This document shows positions 7,498-15,949 of a stretch of DNA of 64,000 nt, in pieces; within the stretch, counting starts at the first letter, position 1; each line of letters begins with the position of its first letter. The notes under the pieces were generated by a model, which saw nothing but the letters and a program-made list of their open reading frames with translations, made no database searches and was not told where the DNA came from. The DNA is taken from NCBI RefSeq assembly GCF_000381065.1, contig NZ_KB905839.1:62001-126000 (forward strand), in the 5' to 3' direction. The stretch comes from Propionispira raffinosivorans DSM 20765 (GTDB lineage: Bacteria; Bacillota; Negativicutes; Selenomonadales; Selenomonadaceae). Both the position numbers and the translations under genes were made by a program.

Positions 7498-8901
7498 ATG
7501 AAATTCGCATATCGTAATCTAACAGCTTTAGTAGTGATTTTGCTGTTTTTAGTGCAAACGGCTGTTGTTTCGGCAGCAGGTGTTCAGGGAAATGTTAATG
7601 GGATTCGTTTTAGTGCAGGGCCAGCTGCTGTTAGGATTGTTTTTGATGTGGATGTTATTCCTGATTACAAAGTTTCAACGGAAAACAATGGAACTCGCTT
7701 GATTTTGGATTTTCCGGCTACAGTGAATCATACCGATCTAGCGAACTTAGATATAAATGACAGTCTCGTTAAATCTGTAATATTCAGTAAAAACAATCAA
7801 GGTTTTCGGACGATTATTGAGTTAAATAGAGCAGCTGCCTACACTGTAAAAACACTGCAGGGACCACAGCGGATTTTTATCAATATCAGTAAAAATTATG
7901 AAAGCAAACAAATAGATGAGGTTGCACCAGGGTTAATTCACACTACTTATGTTCGAAATAATGATTTAGGGATGCTTACGGCACATATTTTGGATATAGA
8001 TCCGGCTCTTTATAATTTACGCCCGGCAATTGCGAATGGAAAAATCAGCGGACGTGAAACAGTTGGCGGGATCTCGGATGATACAAATGCCATTGCGGCT
8101 GTTAACGCCTCATACTTTGCTTTAAACGGGGAACTTTTAGGACTTACGAAGATTGACTCAACAATTGTCAGCACTACCTATTTAGCCCGCAGTGCTTTTG
8201 GAATCATGCCCGATGGTACACCGGTTGCTGGTGTAGTCGATTATACTGGTACAGTGTCAAGTAAGGGGATAATCTTACCTATAGCAGGTGTGAATTGCGA
8301 ACGCGGCGAAAATGGTCTGACGATTTACAATTCTTATTATGACGATTCGACGATGACAAATGAATACGGAATTGAATACACGGTTAAGAACAATAAAGTA
8401 ATTGATATAAAACAGGCAAATTCACCAATTTTACCGGGGACAATTATTGTTTCAGCACATGGAACAGCGAAGGATGCACTAGCATCGGTCAAAATTGGTG
8501 ATCGTATGGACATAAAAGAAGATATTGGATCACCTTGGAATATGGCAAAACAAATTCTTGGGGTTGGTCCAACTTTGGTTAAAAATGGTCTTGTAAATGT
8601 AACGGCACAGCAGGAACAATTTGGCGGTGATGTGGCAAGCGGTCGAGCTCCTCGTACCGCAGTAGGAATTACCAAAAATAAACATGTGCTTTTATTTGTG
8701 GTCGATGGTCGACAAAGCAGCAGTATCGGTTGTACTTTGAATGAAATGGGGCAGCTGATGAAGGATTTTGGTGCAGTTGATGCAGTTAATTTTGATGGTG
8801 GGGGTTCCAGTGAAATGGTCATTGGTGGTACGATTATTAATAGCCCATCTGATGGCAGCGAACGTAAAGTTGGTGCAGCCTTAGTTGTAATAAAAAAATA
8901 A
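7498..8901 (+). CDS. Exported AMIN-domain phosphodiester glycosidase family protein
   Basis: Predicted periplasmic enzyme of the NAGPA/phosphodiester-glycosidase family, which cleaves sugar-phosphodiester bonds. ATG 7498 is preferred over the upstream frame start because GGAAGTGG lies 7-14 nt before it and a signal peptide follows (MKFAYRNLTALVVILLFLVQ, cleavage near VSAAG). Residues about 30-135 look like an AMIN domain (GIRFSAGPAAVRIVFDVD, TRLILDFP), a module that targets periplasmic proteins to peptidoglycan. Residues about 150-467 carry the catalytic region: AAVNASYFALNGELLGL, GRAPRTAVGITKNKHVLLFV, AVNFDGGGSSEMVIGG. Substrate unknown. Lies alone between terminator and promoter signals. 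Confidence 0.85.
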   Translation: MKFAYRNLTALVVILLFLVQTAVVSAAGVQGNVNGIRFSAGPAAVRIVFDVDVIPDYKVSTENNGTRLILDFPATVNHTDLANLDINDSLVKSVIFSKNNQGFRTIIELNRAAAYTVKTLQGPQRIFINISKNYESKQIDEVAPGLIHTTYVRNNDLGMLTAHILDIDPALYNLRPAIANGKISGRETVGGISDDTNAIAAVNASYFALNGELLGLTKIDSTIVSTTYLARSAFGIMPDGTPVAGVVDYTGTVSSKGIILPIAGVNCERGENGLTIYNSYYDDSTMTNEYGIEYTVKNNKVIDIKQANSPILPGTIIVSAHGTAKDALASVKIGDRMDIKEDIGSPWNMAKQILGVGPTLVKNGLVNVTAQQEQFGGDVASGRAPRTAVGITKNKHVLLFVVDGRQSSSIGCTLNEMGQLMKDFGAVDAVNFDGGGSSEMVIGGTIINSPSDGSERKVGAALVVIKK

Positions 8902-8964
8902 ATTTTGCGAGGGGAGTATTGTTGTGATATAGTAGCGTGTTCGCATAAAAGCGATGGATAAATC

Positions 8965-8992
8965 TTGCTATTACGGATGAATCGGTTATAAT
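8965..8992 (+). promoter_or_regulatory. Sigma-A promoter for the 9072-11271 genes
   Basis: TTGCTA (8965-8970), 16-nt spacer, TATAAT (8987-8992). Perfect -10 and a 4 of 6 -35, 79 bp upstream of the ATG at 9072. Likely drives the small biotinyl-lipoyl-like gene and the S55 gene. Confidence 0.6.
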
Positions 8993-9071
8993 GAAAGTAA
9001 ACCTGCTTTAAATATACTTGTTTATAATTTCAGCAGGGATAAAGGTACGAGACGAAAGGGGAGGGCTGATT

Positions 9072-9368
9072 ATGCTCCATAAAAAAAAGCTGATAGCTAT
9101 AGTTTTAGTCTGTGTTTTACTTGGGCTTGCGCAACTTACCGCGGCCGCTTCAATGATAGATGAAAAAACGACTTTGACAGGACAGGTTACCTGGACTGTT
9201 CCGGTAGGGCAAGCTGTGACAGAAGGTAGTGAACTCGTTCGTGTGTCAACACTTACTGGTTCAGCGGCAGCATCTCGTGCTACAACAGCAGGGACGGTGC
9301 AGCAGGTATTAGTGAAGCCTGGTGATAACGTGAAAAGCGGCGAAGTTGTAGTTCGAATTGCGAAATAA
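9072..9368 (+). CDS. Small exported biotinyl/lipoyl-like domain protein
   Basis: 98 aa. Start ATG 9072 has GGGGAGGG shortly upstream; a longer frame from 9018 lacks a site. A signal peptide (MLHKKKLIAIVLVCVLLGLA to about TAAASM) is followed by a single barrel-sandwich fold: GQVTWTVPVGQAVTEGSELV, TAGTVQQVLVKPGDNVKSGE, VVVRIAK. The pattern matches the lipoyl-like module of efflux periplasmic adaptors, but no hairpin, membrane-proximal domain or modifiable Lys is seen. So it is not a complete adaptor and is not expected to carry a cofactor. Shares a promoter with the S55-type gene 34 bp downstream. Function unknown. Confidence 0.75.
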   Translation: MLHKKKLIAIVLVCVLLGLAQLTAAASMIDEKTTLTGQVTWTVPVGQAVTEGSELVRVSTLTGSAAASRATTAGTVQQVLVKPGDNVKSGEVVVRIAK

Positions 9369-9402
9369 CTAACAGGACCGAGAAACTAAAGAGGTGAAAT
9401 AT

Positions 9403-11271
9403 TTGACAAAGTTCATAAAATTTTATATGGTATCGTTTTGTATCATTGTTTTCTTTCCTTGGAGCCAGGCATTAGCAATGCCAGAAATAATGGGAACAGA
9501 TCAAATCCAGACTGGTATGCATGGAATTGCAAAAACGGTTATTGAAGGAACAACGATTGATACATTTGATATTGAAATCACGGGTGTTATTGATGCCGGC
9601 AAAGACAGTGATGGCAGAATTATTGCGATTGCTTCCGGTCCCGTTATTGATAAAACAGGTGGAGTTCTTCAGGGAATGAGCGGAAGCCCTGTATATATTG
9701 ACGATAAACTGATTGGTGCAGTATCAGGTGGTTGGAAAGAAATTAACAATCGTACCTGCATTATTACACCGATTCATGATATGATGAAAATTTGGGATAT
9801 GCCAGATCTAAAAAATAAAACGATGATTCAACAAGTGAATTTAAAACAGCCGCCAACCGTTATACTTGCAGATAATAAAACAGATATAAAAACGGCTTCG
9901 GAAAATACAGTAGCAACGACGCAGGCGGCGGTTGCGGCAGAAAAAAGTAAACCACTCATGACCCCTTTGATGGTATCGGGATTTACGGATGCAGGACTAA
10001 ACCTTTTGAAAGAAAAGATGGCTCCTTATAATCTGGTTCCTTATGCAGTAGGGTCATATGAAGGTAAAGGTGAAACTGTAACACTGGAACCGGGAAGCTC
10101 GGTCGGTGTTGAGGTGGTTCGAGGGGACCTTAGCGTAGCGGCAATCGGTACAGTTACTGCTGTCGATAATGGCAGGGTCCTTGCCTTTGGACATCCCTTT
10201 TTACGCAAAGGTAATGTCAATTATTTTATGACAGATGCTCATATTATCACAACGGCGAGTGGAGATAATACGGGATTTAAAGTTGGTGCTCCCGGTAATT
10301 TAGTGGGACGGATTAATCAGGATCGTTCAGCTGGTGTCGCTGGTGTCATTGGCAGATATCCAAGTGTTATTCCGATACAAATTAATGTGGATGATCTGCA
10401 GTTAAATCGTCACCAAACTTATGCAGTACAACTTGCATATGATGAAGAATTGGCTTCATCTCTGGCTGCATCGGTTGTCTACAATGCGATTGATCAAACC
10501 ATTGATCGTGCTGGCACCGGCACAGCTAAAATAGAATTTGAGATTTTGACCAATGCCGTTGACAGCGGAGTTATAAAACGGTCGAATATGTACTATAGTC
10601 CTCAAGATGTAGGGCAACTTTCAATTACTGAAATTTATCAGGCGTTAAACCTTCTTTGTACGAATACAATGGGTGAAACAGATATTGTTGGCATTAAAGT
10701 TAACATAAAAGTTGATGCAAATCGCCGGACAGCATCCATTATTGAAGCGGTTCCTGAAAAACAAAAAGTAAAACAGGGTGAAACGGTTAATGTAAAACTT
10801 CAAATTAAGCCATATCGGAAACCGGCAGAAACTCTAATCGTACCTTATAAAATTTCAAAAAACCAGCCAGTAGGGATGACTACTTTAGAAATTCGTGGTG
10901 GTGGACTGGTGCCAGTTGCACAACTTCTTATGCAGCAGCAAGGTCTTGATTTAAGTCCGGAAGAAGATAAAATGCAGCCACTGTCCGAGAAGTTAACAGC
11001 TTTTATGAAAGCAAATAAAAACAATGAAATTATTATTAGTCCGGCGGCTCCAATAATGCTTAATGAAGTCCAGCAGGCAGCCGCTATCGAAGCAGCTATA
11101 AAACAATCGGCTCAATTGGATCAAATAAAACCAAATGACCAAGTGAATGTAGAAAATAAAAAAACAAAACTGGATAAATCGGAAGCTGACTTACCAGCAA
11201 AATTTGATACAAATTATATTATTGATAATATAATCAAAACTTCAATTCAAGTAATTGGAAAAAAGAACTAA
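9403..11271 (+). CDS. SpoIVB/S55-type serine peptidase domain protein
   Basis: Exported protein of 622 aa with a SpoIVB-type (MEROPS S55) region. TTG 9403 is the likely start, six bases after GAGGTG (9391-9396), which itself contains the alternative GTG 9394. Signal peptide MTKFIKFYMVSFCIIVFFPW to about ALAMPEI. S55 marks: QIQTGMHGIAKTVIEG (candidate catalytic His), GGVLQGMSGSPVYIDDKLIG (candidate nucleophile Ser in GMSGSP), VLAFGHPFLRKGNVNYFMTDA. The C-terminal 250 residues are unassigned. SpoIVB itself needs a PDZ domain and acts in sporulation; no PDZ motif is evident here, and the neighbours are envelope genes, so an envelope role is more likely. Confidence 0.8.
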   Translation: MTKFIKFYMVSFCIIVFFPWSQALAMPEIMGTDQIQTGMHGIAKTVIEGTTIDTFDIEITGVIDAGKDSDGRIIAIASGPVIDKTGGVLQGMSGSPVYIDDKLIGAVSGGWKEINNRTCIITPIHDMMKIWDMPDLKNKTMIQQVNLKQPPTVILADNKTDIKTASENTVATTQAAVAAEKSKPLMTPLMVSGFTDAGLNLLKEKMAPYNLVPYAVGSYEGKGETVTLEPGSSVGVEVVRGDLSVAAIGTVTAVDNGRVLAFGHPFLRKGNVNYFMTDAHIITTASGDNTGFKVGAPGNLVGRINQDRSAGVAGVIGRYPSVIPIQINVDDLQLNRHQTYAVQLAYDEELASSLAASVVYNAIDQTIDRAGTGTAKIEFEILTNAVDSGVIKRSNMYYSPQDVGQLSITEIYQALNLLCTNTMGETDIVGIKVNIKVDANRRTASIIEAVPEKQKVKQGETVNVKLQIKPYRKPAETLIVPYKISKNQPVGMTTLEIRGGGLVPVAQLLMQQQGLDLSPEEDKMQPLSEKLTAFMKANKNNEIIISPAAPIMLNEVQQAAAIEAAIKQSAQLDQIKPNDQVNVENKKTKLDKSEADLPAKFDTNYIIDNIIKTSIQVIGKKN

Positions 11272-11275
11272 TGGT

Positions 11276-11312
11276 AGAGGGATGAAAAAAAATATTTCAT
11301 CTCTCTTTTTCG
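11276..11312 (+). terminator. Rho-independent terminator after the S55 gene
   Basis: AGAGGGATGAAA (11276-11287) pairs with TTTCATCTCTCT (11295-11306) with one G-U, then TTTT. Separates the S55 gene from the mla operon. Confidence 0.75.
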
Positions 11313-11326
11313 CTTTGTAAAAAAAA

Positions 11327-11343
11327 TTTGAATATTATTCAAA
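11327..11343 (+). promoter_or_regulatory. 17-bp perfect palindrome upstream of mlaE (candidate operator)
   Basis: TTTGAATA (11327-11334), central T, TATTCAAA (11336-11343): perfect dyad. It lies 145 bp before mlaE, just upstream of any promoter for the operon. Shape resembles MarR/FabT-type sites (TTTGA...TCAAA), but no regulator is visible in the window, so this is inference. Confidence 0.45.
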
Positions 11344-11487
11344 AAAATAGTAAACTAATATGTACTATTATAAATAATACTGATACAATAAATAGTACTT
11401 CGGTGAATGACTTTTTCGAAAGAGTCTTCACGGGAGTTTCAAAGGACTGTTACGAGGAATTTTGTTTGTCGAAGGAGTCAAATAAAC

Positions 11488-12261
11488 ATGCTTATGCATT
11501 ATTTAGAGAAAGTAGGCAGCCGTGTTATAAATGTCATGGAAGGCTTTGGCGCTGTTATTATTTTAATTGGACAGATTTTTTATCAATTAAAACATGTTCC
11601 CCGCGGCAAACATGTATTACGTCAGATGGCGAGCCTTGGTGTGGACACTCTACCAATTGTTGCATTGACAATGCTTTTTACAGGAATGGTTATTACATTG
11701 CAGACAGCGAATGAATTCATCCGGTATGGTGCACAGTCAACAATCGGTGGGATCGTTGCAATTGGTGTGGCCAGGGAACTAGGACCGGTATTGACCGGCG
11801 TTGTGGCGGCTGGACGAGTGGGTGCTGCCATTACGGCTGAAATCAGTACGATGAAAGTAACAGAGCAGATAGACGCTCTTAAAGTTATGGCCACCAATCC
11901 GATTGGCTACCTGGTCGTGCCTAGAGTGATTGCCTGCATGCTAATGCTGCCCTTATTAGTTATCTGTGGTGATGTGATTGGAACATTTGGCGGTTGGATC
12001 ATATCTACATATTATGCGAATATCAGTTCGGCGCTGTATATACAGTCAATTACTACTTTTACAGTGGTACATGATATTACAGGTGGTCTGATAAAATCTG
12101 TGTTTTTTGGTGCTGCGATTGCAGTGATCGGTTGTTATTATGGACTTAATGCACCGAATGGCGCTGAAGGTGTTGGTAAAGCGACGACACAATCCGTGGT
12201 AGGAGCAATTATTGTGATTTTTATTTCAAATTGTTTTATGTCGCTTATACTGTATCGATAG
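11488..12261 (+). CDS. mlaE: MlaE/YrbE-type phospholipid ABC transporter permease
   Basis: Inner-membrane permease of the Mla (MCE) phospholipid transporter. ATG 11488 is chosen over ATG 11407 because AAGGAG (11473-11478) lies about 9 nt upstream and the product (257 aa) then matches the family length. About five to six membrane segments. Signature region GGIVAIGVARELGPVLTGVV then AAGRVGAAITAEISTMKVTE and EQIDALKVMATNPIGYLVVP, the conserved MlaE core. Followed 9 bp later by mlaF and then mlaD. Confidence 0.94.
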   Translation: MLMHYLEKVGSRVINVMEGFGAVIILIGQIFYQLKHVPRGKHVLRQMASLGVDTLPIVALTMLFTGMVITLQTANEFIRYGAQSTIGGIVAIGVARELGPVLTGVVAAGRVGAAITAEISTMKVTEQIDALKVMATNPIGYLVVPRVIACMLMLPLLVICGDVIGTFGGWIISTYYANISSALYIQSITTFTVVHDITGGLIKSVFFGAAIAVIGCYYGLNAPNGAEGVGKATTQSVVGAIIVIFISNCFMSLILYR

Positions 12262-12270
12262 AGGTGGATT

Positions 12271-13035
12271 ATGATTCATTTAAAGAATGTAAATAAAGAA
12301 TTTAATGGAAGAATTATTTTGCATAACATAAATCTAAATGTCGAAAAAGGGGAGACTCTGGCTATTATCGGTGCCAGTGGTTCAGGGAAAAGTACATTAC
12401 TCAGATTGATGATTGGCCTTTTGCAGCCGACTAGTGGTGAAGTTTGGATTAAAGATACAGAAATTTCCCAGCTTCCTGAAATTGATTTAGATAAGATTCG
12501 CCTCAATATGGGAATGGTATTTCAATATTCAGCACTGTTTGATTCCATGACCGTTGGCGATAATGTTGCCTTTGGTCTTAAAGAACATACAAAATTTACT
12601 TCTGAAAAGATTCAGCAAGTGGTTCAAGAAAAATTAAAGTTGGTTGAGCTGGAAGGTTTTGAGGCAATGATGCCGAATGAATTATCCGGTGGTATGAAAA
12701 AACGTATCAGTCTGGCACGCGCGATTGCGTTTGAACCGGAAATTGTTTTGTATGATGAACCAAGTTCGGGACTTGATCCAATTATGGCAGCAAAAATAGA
12801 TGAACTTATTGTCAATACGCAGCAAGTCTTAGGGGTTACATCGGTTGTTGTTACGCATGATATGAATAGTGCCTTTCATATAGCAGACAGAATTGCCATG
12901 GTTTATGACGGTGAACTGATTGCTATTGATGATGTAGATGGTATTAAAAACTCTCAAGATCTAAGGGTCAGAGAATTCATTCATGGAACAATTAAGCCAA
13001 TAAAGAGGAGGCAGACGCATGTCGACAGAAGCTAA
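12271..13035 (+). CDS. mlaF: Mla phospholipid transporter ATPase MlaF
   Basis: ABC ATPase that energises MlaE. 254 aa with Walker A GASGSGKST, Q-loop MVFQYSALFDSMTV, signature LSGGMKKRISLARA, Walker B IVLYDEPSSGLDP and switch His in VVVTHDMNSAF. The MKKR after the signature motif is typical of MlaF rather than of amino-acid importers. The last 17 bp overlap mlaD, so the two are translationally coupled. No MlaB (STAS) gene lies between or beside them, although MlaB partners MlaF in E. coli. Confidence 0.95.
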   Translation: MIHLKNVNKEFNGRIILHNINLNVEKGETLAIIGASGSGKSTLLRLMIGLLQPTSGEVWIKDTEISQLPEIDLDKIRLNMGMVFQYSALFDSMTVGDNVAFGLKEHTKFTSEKIQQVVQEKLKLVELEGFEAMMPNELSGGMKKRISLARAIAFEPEIVLYDEPSSGLDPIMAAKIDELIVNTQQVLGVTSVVVTHDMNSAFHIADRIAMVYDGELIAIDDVDGIKNSQDLRVREFIHGTIKPIKRRQTHVDRS

Positions 13036-14296
13036 AGTTGGTGCATTTACACTGATTTCACTGGCATTATTAGCATTTATCGTTATCCATTTAAGTGGAT
13101 TTAGCTTTGGCGGTGAAAAAGGGTATCATATACAAGTTTTATTTAAACAGGTCAATGGGTTAAAACCTGCAGCTTTTGTTCGTTATGCCGGAGTTGCGGT
13201 TGGTAGTGTGAAAACTGTTGATGCAGATGGCTTAGGAGCAAGGGTTAAGCTGCATATCAATCCTGGAATTAATATTCCGGATCACGCGCTGGTTACAATC
13301 AGCGGCGATGGGTTGATGGGAGAAAAATTCATTAATATATTGCCTGGTGATATGGAAAGTGATACCTATCTATTAGATGGTGCTGTAGTGCAAGGGGTGG
13401 ATGAACGAGGTATGGAATATTTAATGGCCAATGCCGGAACAACGCTCGATGAATTGCAAACACTAATCAAATCATTAAATGATGTTTTGGGGAATGAACA
13501 AGTTAAAAATTCAATGATAGAGTCAGCAAAAAATATTAAGACTATGACAGATAATTTTAATCACATGAGTATCGTGATGGAGCGAATGGCAGTGAATAAT
13601 GAACAAGATTTGCGTGTCATGATAACAAATCTCAGTATGATGTCGCAAAGTGCAAAAAGTGCTGCCGATGGAATGGACAGAATGATTCGAGACTTTTCGC
13701 GAGATGGTCAGACCGCCGAGCAAATGCGGCAGGCCATTGTCAATCTTAGCAGTACAAGCCGCCGCATTGAAAATATGGCAGCAAATCTGGAACCGGTAGT
13801 TGCGGATCCGCAAACGGCTCAAGACCTTAAAACAATTTTGGCCAGTGCCAAAAATGTTACAGCCCGTGCCGATACCATGATGAGCCAAGTTTCTAATATT
13901 ACAGCAGAACCCGGTATTGATTTTTTATACAGTGGTGGTAAAGACCAATGGATGACGAATTTTGATTTGAAAGTTTCGACCAGCCCAAATCAATTTTTAC
14001 TGCTGGGCGTAGACGATATTGGTGGAGATGACCAAACCAATTTACAGCTTGGCTCAGGTAATGATACCTTAGCAGGCAGAGTTGGTATCATCGATAGTAA
14101 AGTTGGTATAGGAGTAGATAGCTATATCAATGATAAATTGAAATTTTCCCTTGATGCCTATGATCCAAATGATATAAGGTTGAAATTTAGAGGACAATAT
14201 GAATTTATGCCGGATACGTATTTAGTTGGACAAACAAATAATGTCAACAAAAGTGCTGAGCGTGTCACGTATTTTGGGATACGCCGCACCTTTTAA
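13019..14296 (+). CDS. mlaD: MCE-domain protein MlaD with long helical and C-terminal strand-rich extension
   Basis: Substrate-binding ring component of Mla. Membrane anchor at residues about 8-30 (VGAFTLISLALLAFIVIHLS), one MCE domain at about 38-115 (VLFKQVNGLKPAAFVRYAGV, ISGDGLMGEKFINILPG), then a long helical/coiled-coil region at about 140-295. About 120 final residues are rich in alternating strands and end in VTYFGIRRTF with a terminal Phe, as outer-membrane barrels do. At 425 aa it is more than twice E. coli MlaD (183 aa). In Veillonella parvula, a relative, MlaD is reported to span the periplasm with its own outer-membrane barrel; this protein has the same layout, and no mlaA or mlaC is nearby. 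Confidence 0.92.
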   Translation: MSTEAKVGAFTLISLALLAFIVIHLSGFSFGGEKGYHIQVLFKQVNGLKPAAFVRYAGVAVGSVKTVDADGLGARVKLHINPGINIPDHALVTISGDGLMGEKFINILPGDMESDTYLLDGAVVQGVDERGMEYLMANAGTTLDELQTLIKSLNDVLGNEQVKNSMIESAKNIKTMTDNFNHMSIVMERMAVNNEQDLRVMITNLSMMSQSAKSAADGMDRMIRDFSRDGQTAEQMRQAIVNLSSTSRRIENMAANLEPVVADPQTAQDLKTILASAKNVTARADTMMSQVSNITAEPGIDFLYSGGKDQWMTNFDLKVSTSPNQFLLLGVDDIGGDDQTNLQLGSGNDTLAGRVGIIDSKVGIGVDSYINDKLKFSLDAYDPNDIRLKFRGQYEFMPDTYLVGQTNNVNKSAERVTYFGIRRTF

Positions 14297-14340
14297 CATA
14301 AAATATATATAATGAAGATAATTTTAGGAGGATTTTTAGC

Positions 14341-15699
14341 GTGAATAAATATAGTGTAAAGAACAAATTAACAGCTATGGTATTAGGCGGACTTATGACC
14401 ATGTCTTTGGCTAGCGGGGTGGCTTTGGCTGCGGATACCGTGGATTTGACATTGGATGAAAGCATTGAACTAGCCTTGAAAAACAATAAGGATATTCAAC
14501 AATCTTTATCTGATACTGAAACCGCAAAATGGGCATTGAAGGAAGCAAAAGGCAGTAATGGAGTTTCCTTATCATGGAGTTCAACAGCTGAGAAAATTGG
14601 TGGGAATTATTATTCTGGATCAAGCAAGGATCGAGATTTTTCCAACACGCTAAGTGCTTCTTTACCGATTTATAGTGGTGGTAAAATTGAAGGCAGCATC
14701 AAAAAAGCCGAAATTGGCATTGATGTTGGAGCACTTGATCTCGAAGACACGAAACAAACTGTAAAGCTTACGGTAACGAAAGATTATTTTACGATTTTGC
14801 AAAATCGTAACCTGGTTCAAGTCGATAAAGATTCTGTTGATAAATTGCAGGAACATTTGAAAAATGTCAGTGCGCAATACGCAGTTGGGACAGTTGCCAA
14901 GTCAGATGTACTTCGTTCCCAGGTTGAACTCGCAAATGCCCAGCAAAGTTTGGTTACAGCACAGAATGATTATGATTTGTCCGTATCCACCTTCAATAAT
15001 GTTATCGGACTTCCACTTGACACGAATGTTACGATCCGTGATGAACTTAGATACGAAAAGTATGATCTTTCTTTAGATAATTGTATCGTTTATGCTCAGC
15101 AGCATCGCCCTGATGGAATTGCCGCTGTCAAAGCAGTTAAACAGGCTGAAGCTTCTATAAAAGTTGCCCAGGCAGGTCAGAAACCACAAGTAGATTTAGT
15201 AGCAAGTGACACAATCGATGATACAAAAGCGTTTGGTGATCAAACCGATAAATGGGGGATTGGTGTTTCGGCCAGCTGGAATTTATTTGATAGTAATGTA
15301 ACAAATTCACAAATAAAAACAGCGGAAGCTGCAAAAAACAAAGCAGAAATTGCAGCAAATCAACAATTCGATACGATTCAATTGGAAGTGCGTACGGCCT
15401 ATCTCAGTATGATATCCGCTGAAAAAAATATTCAGACAACAAAAGTAGCTGTCGCACAAGCTCAGGAAGATTATAAAATAGCCCAGGTACGTTATAGCGC
15501 CGGTGTGGGGACCAATATTGATGTCATTGATGCGCAAGTAGCATTAACGACGGCACAAACCAATTATATTCAAACACTATATGATTATAATACAAGTAAA
15601 GCCACACTCGATAAAGCAATGGGGATACAGGTAGATCTTGATGTCAGTCAATATAATGACAATAAGGTGGTTTCAACAAACAAAACACAAAATAAGTAA
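14341..15699 (+). CDS. tolC: TolC-family outer-membrane efflux protein
   Basis: Trimeric outer-membrane channel of the OEP family, 452 aa. GTG start at 14341 with AGGAGG upstream. Signal peptide MNKYSVKNKLTAMVLGGLMT to about VALAAD. Two tandem OEP repeats: one beginning VDLTLDESIELALKNNKDIQ and a second around LDNCIVYAQQHRPDGIAAVK. Both have long helices, and the paired motifs SAQYAVGTVAKSDVLRSQVE and QVRYSAGVGTNIDVIDAQVA are the hallmark of the family. Sits 44 bp after mlaD. Its inner-membrane partners are not in the window; the lone biotinyl-lipoyl-like protein at 9072 is not a complete adaptor. Confidence 0.93.
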   Translation: MNKYSVKNKLTAMVLGGLMTMSLASGVALAADTVDLTLDESIELALKNNKDIQQSLSDTETAKWALKEAKGSNGVSLSWSSTAEKIGGNYYSGSSKDRDFSNTLSASLPIYSGGKIEGSIKKAEIGIDVGALDLEDTKQTVKLTVTKDYFTILQNRNLVQVDKDSVDKLQEHLKNVSAQYAVGTVAKSDVLRSQVELANAQQSLVTAQNDYDLSVSTFNNVIGLPLDTNVTIRDELRYEKYDLSLDNCIVYAQQHRPDGIAAVKAVKQAEASIKVAQAGQKPQVDLVASDTIDDTKAFGDQTDKWGIGVSASWNLFDSNVTNSQIKTAEAAKNKAEIAANQQFDTIQLEVRTAYLSMISAEKNIQTTKVAVAQAQEDYKIAQVRYSAGVGTNIDVIDAQVALTTAQTNYIQTLYDYNTSKATLDKAMGIQVDLDVSQYNDNKVVSTNKTQNK

Positions 15700-15721
15700 G
15701 ATGATTCAAGCATGTTTAAAT

Positions 15722-15762
15722 AAAAAGCAGGGCAATCATTAAGCTTCTGTCCTGTTTTTTAT
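15722..15762 (+). terminator. Rho-independent terminator after tolC
   Basis: Arms 15722-15734 and 15748-15760 pair over 13 bp (two G-U), and the right arm ends in TTTTTT. The 187 bp between it and tamB contain TATAAT (15859-15864) but no convincing -35. Confidence 0.7.
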
Positions 15763-15949
15763 TATCGATACGATGGATAATATGAGCTTACCCTTAAAAT
15801 GAAACTATGGTCCTGTATTTTACTAGACATGACAAAGTTTTTTCAAAGAAACAGTGCGTATAATAGAAATGTCTACTAATTAACAGGAAGGCAGCAGGTT
15901 CATGTCGAAGATACCCTTTTATGGTTAGTTTAGCTTGGAGGGAAAGACA

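Noticed and set aside
8337-8822. Minus-strand open frame of 161 codons
   Set aside because: Antisense to the well-supported phosphodiester glycosidase domain; composition is that of a shadow frame.
9072-9368. Biotin carboxyl carrier or efflux adaptor protein
   Set aside because: No biotin/lipoyl Lys motif, and only one barrel-sandwich half without hairpin or membrane-proximal domain; kept as lipoyl-like of unknown role.
9403-11271. Sporulation protease SpoIVB itself
   Set aside because: The S55 motifs are present but a PDZ domain and a sporulation context are not evident.
11328-11714. Plus-strand open frame overlapping the mlaE start
   Set aside because: Different frame from mlaE, no ribosome site, no recognisable protein; mlaE from 11488 is clear.
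15841-15864. Promoter of tamB with TATAAT at 15859-15864
   Set aside because: No -35 box at acceptable spacing; mentioned only in the tolC terminator entry.
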